A program made the translations under genes and the position numbers. Shown here piece by piece: positions 62,802-64,000 of a stretch of DNA of 64,000 nt. Numbering within the stretch: the stretch's first letter is position 1; each line of letters begins with the position of its first letter. The stretch spans positions 109,629,201 to 109,693,200 of the forward strand of contig CM022300.1 in assembly GCA_011799875.1 (NCBI GenBank), given 5' to 3'. Source of the stretch: Thinopyrum elongatum (taxonomy: Eukaryota; Streptophyta; Magnoliopsida; Poales; Poaceae). The notes under the pieces were generated by a model. That model was given only the letters and a program-made list of their open reading frames with translations. It was not told where the DNA came from and ran no database searches.

Positions 62802-64000
62802 GTTTTGGAGGATTTGATGAGAAAAGAATTGCATACCAAAGATGACAATACCTAGATCTATTTGTGTTTTTATGCCTAGCTAAGGGCGTTAAACAATAGC
62901 GCTTGTTGGGAGGCAACCCAATTTTATTTTTGTTTTTGATTTTTGTTCCTGTTTTGCTTTGAATAATTCATCTAGCCTCTGGTTAGATGTGGTTTTGTGT
63001 TTTAATTAGTGTTTGTGCCAAGTAAAACCTTTGGGATGGCTTACGGTTATAGAAACTTTTGTGTCCAGTTACAGAATTTTAATAATTCACTGGAGAGTTG
63101 AAAAACCCTGAAGTTTTTACAAGAGATTGATATACAAATTTCCTATATTTTTCTAAATTTTAGGAAATTTTGGAATTACAGAAGTATTAGAACAATTCGG
63201 ATCTTCTTAGACTGTTCTGTTTTTGGCAGATTCTGTTTTCTTTGTGTTGTTTGCTTATTTTGATGAATCTATGGGTAGTATCGGGGGGTATGAACCATGG
63301 AGAAGTTAGAATACAGTAGATATTACACCAATATAAATAAATAATGAGTTCACAACAGTACCAAAAATGATGATTTATTTTCTTATACTAACGGAGCTTA
63401 TGAGATTTTCCGTTGAGTTTTGTGTTGTGAAGTTTTCAAGTTTTGGGTAAGGATTTGATGGACTATGGAATAAGGAGTGGCAAGAGACTAAGCTTGTGGA
63501 TGCCCAAGGCACCCCAAGGTAATATTCAAGGACAACCAAGAGCCTAAGCTTGGGGACGCCCCGGAAGGCATCCCCTCTTTCGTCTTCGTCTATCGGTAAC
63601 TTTACTTGAGGCTATATTTTTATTCACCACATGATATGTGTTTTTCTTGGAGCGTCTTGTATGATTTGAGTCTTTGCTTTTTAGTCTGCCACAATCATCC
63701 TTGCTGTACACACCTTTTGAGAGGGACACACATGAATCGTGATTTATTAGAATACTCTATGTGCTTCACTTATATCTTTTGAGCTAGGCAATTTTGCTCT
63801 AGTGCTTCACTTATATCTTTTTAGAGCACGGCGGTGGCTTTATTTTATAGAAATTATTGAACTCTCATGCTTCACTTATATTATTTTGAGAGTCTCTAAA
63901 CAGCATGGTAATTTGCTTTGGTTATGAATTTTGTCCTAATATGATAGACATCCAAGAGGGATATAATAAAAACTTTCATATAAAGTGCATTGAATACGAT
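62802..64000. other. Shared non-coding tail of the second non-autonomous element
   Basis: Collinear with 16,425-17,610. It repeats the GCGCTTGTTGGGAGGC start (62,900) and the two TAAGCTTG(G/T)GGA-type copies (63,488 and 63,547), the latter again with a GGGGACGCC/GGCATCCCC inverted repeat. No gene. Confidence 0.65.

Larger units (their letters stand above)
60158..64000 (+). mobile_element. Second non-autonomous Athila-like element (runs off the window)
   Basis: It starts at 60,158 with TGATACGTCTCC after the five bases GACCC (possible TSD). 5' LTR to 61,744, exact tRNA-Asp primer site at 61,756, one unknown frame (62,004-62,801), then the same non-coding tail as the element at 14,039-20,824. 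The window ends at a point matching about 17,610 of that element, so the 3' LTR should lie about 1.6 kb further. Confidence 0.88.

Overview
This is intergenic DNA from a large grass genome. The retroelement types, the Angela/BARE-1-type Copia LTR end at position 1 and the deep nesting point to a Triticeae cereal (wheat, Aegilops, barley or a relative). I found no single-copy host gene, tRNA, rRNA or CRISPR. Almost every base belongs to a transposable element (TE), and almost every reading frame is a TE gene, mostly broken. Family names below are from memory of sequence style and were not checked in a database; element borders are read from the sequence, several with matching target-site duplications (TSDs).

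Left half (1-31,091). A Copia LTR tip (1-37) and a Copia RNase H remnant (1,124-1,398) precede what looks like one CACTA (En/Spm-like) DNA transposon. Its right terminus is at 31,091; its left terminus is not recognisable. It carries subterminal tandem repeats (45-bp and 84-bp units), two internal arrays with ~500-bp units, and three accessory genes: a GRF-type zinc-finger/coiled-coil gene (2,279-3,652, -), an Ala-rich/acidic gene (4,172-4,861, -) and a B3-like multi-exon gene (28,372-29,929, +). Three retroelements lie inside it: a 5'-truncated Tat-type Gypsy (about 7,085-13,398), a complete non-autonomous Athila-like element (14,039-20,824, TSD GGATT) and a complete minus-strand Copia (22,854-28,035, TSD CCCTT).

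Right half (31,092-64,000). An Athila-type gag-pol remnant (31,092-34,318) was entered at 34,319 by a Tat-like element (D). Element D was entered at 38,639 by a second Tat-like element (C). Element C contains a complete 10.7-kb Tat-like element (B, 41,424-52,145, TSD CCTAC), a 3.3-kb solo LTR (53,185-56,473, TSD CTCCA) and another CACTA start (59,203). That CACTA was in turn entered by a second non-autonomous Athila-like element (60,158 onward, LTR and part of the body only).

The most notable content is a recurring antisense gene (here 'aORF') that lies beside the 3' LTR of the Tat-type elements and is transcribed against gag-pol. Three of four copies show the Transposase_28 ('putative gypsy type transposon', PF04195) type domain; all show a downstream coiled coil. 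The copy at 7,982-12,013 appears fully intact (four exons, 1,258 codons); the other three are broken. Their introns hold duplicated hairpins or short tandem motifs. A second theme is that the two non-autonomous Athila-like elements share LTRs and 3' non-coding regions but carry unrelated coding cargo.
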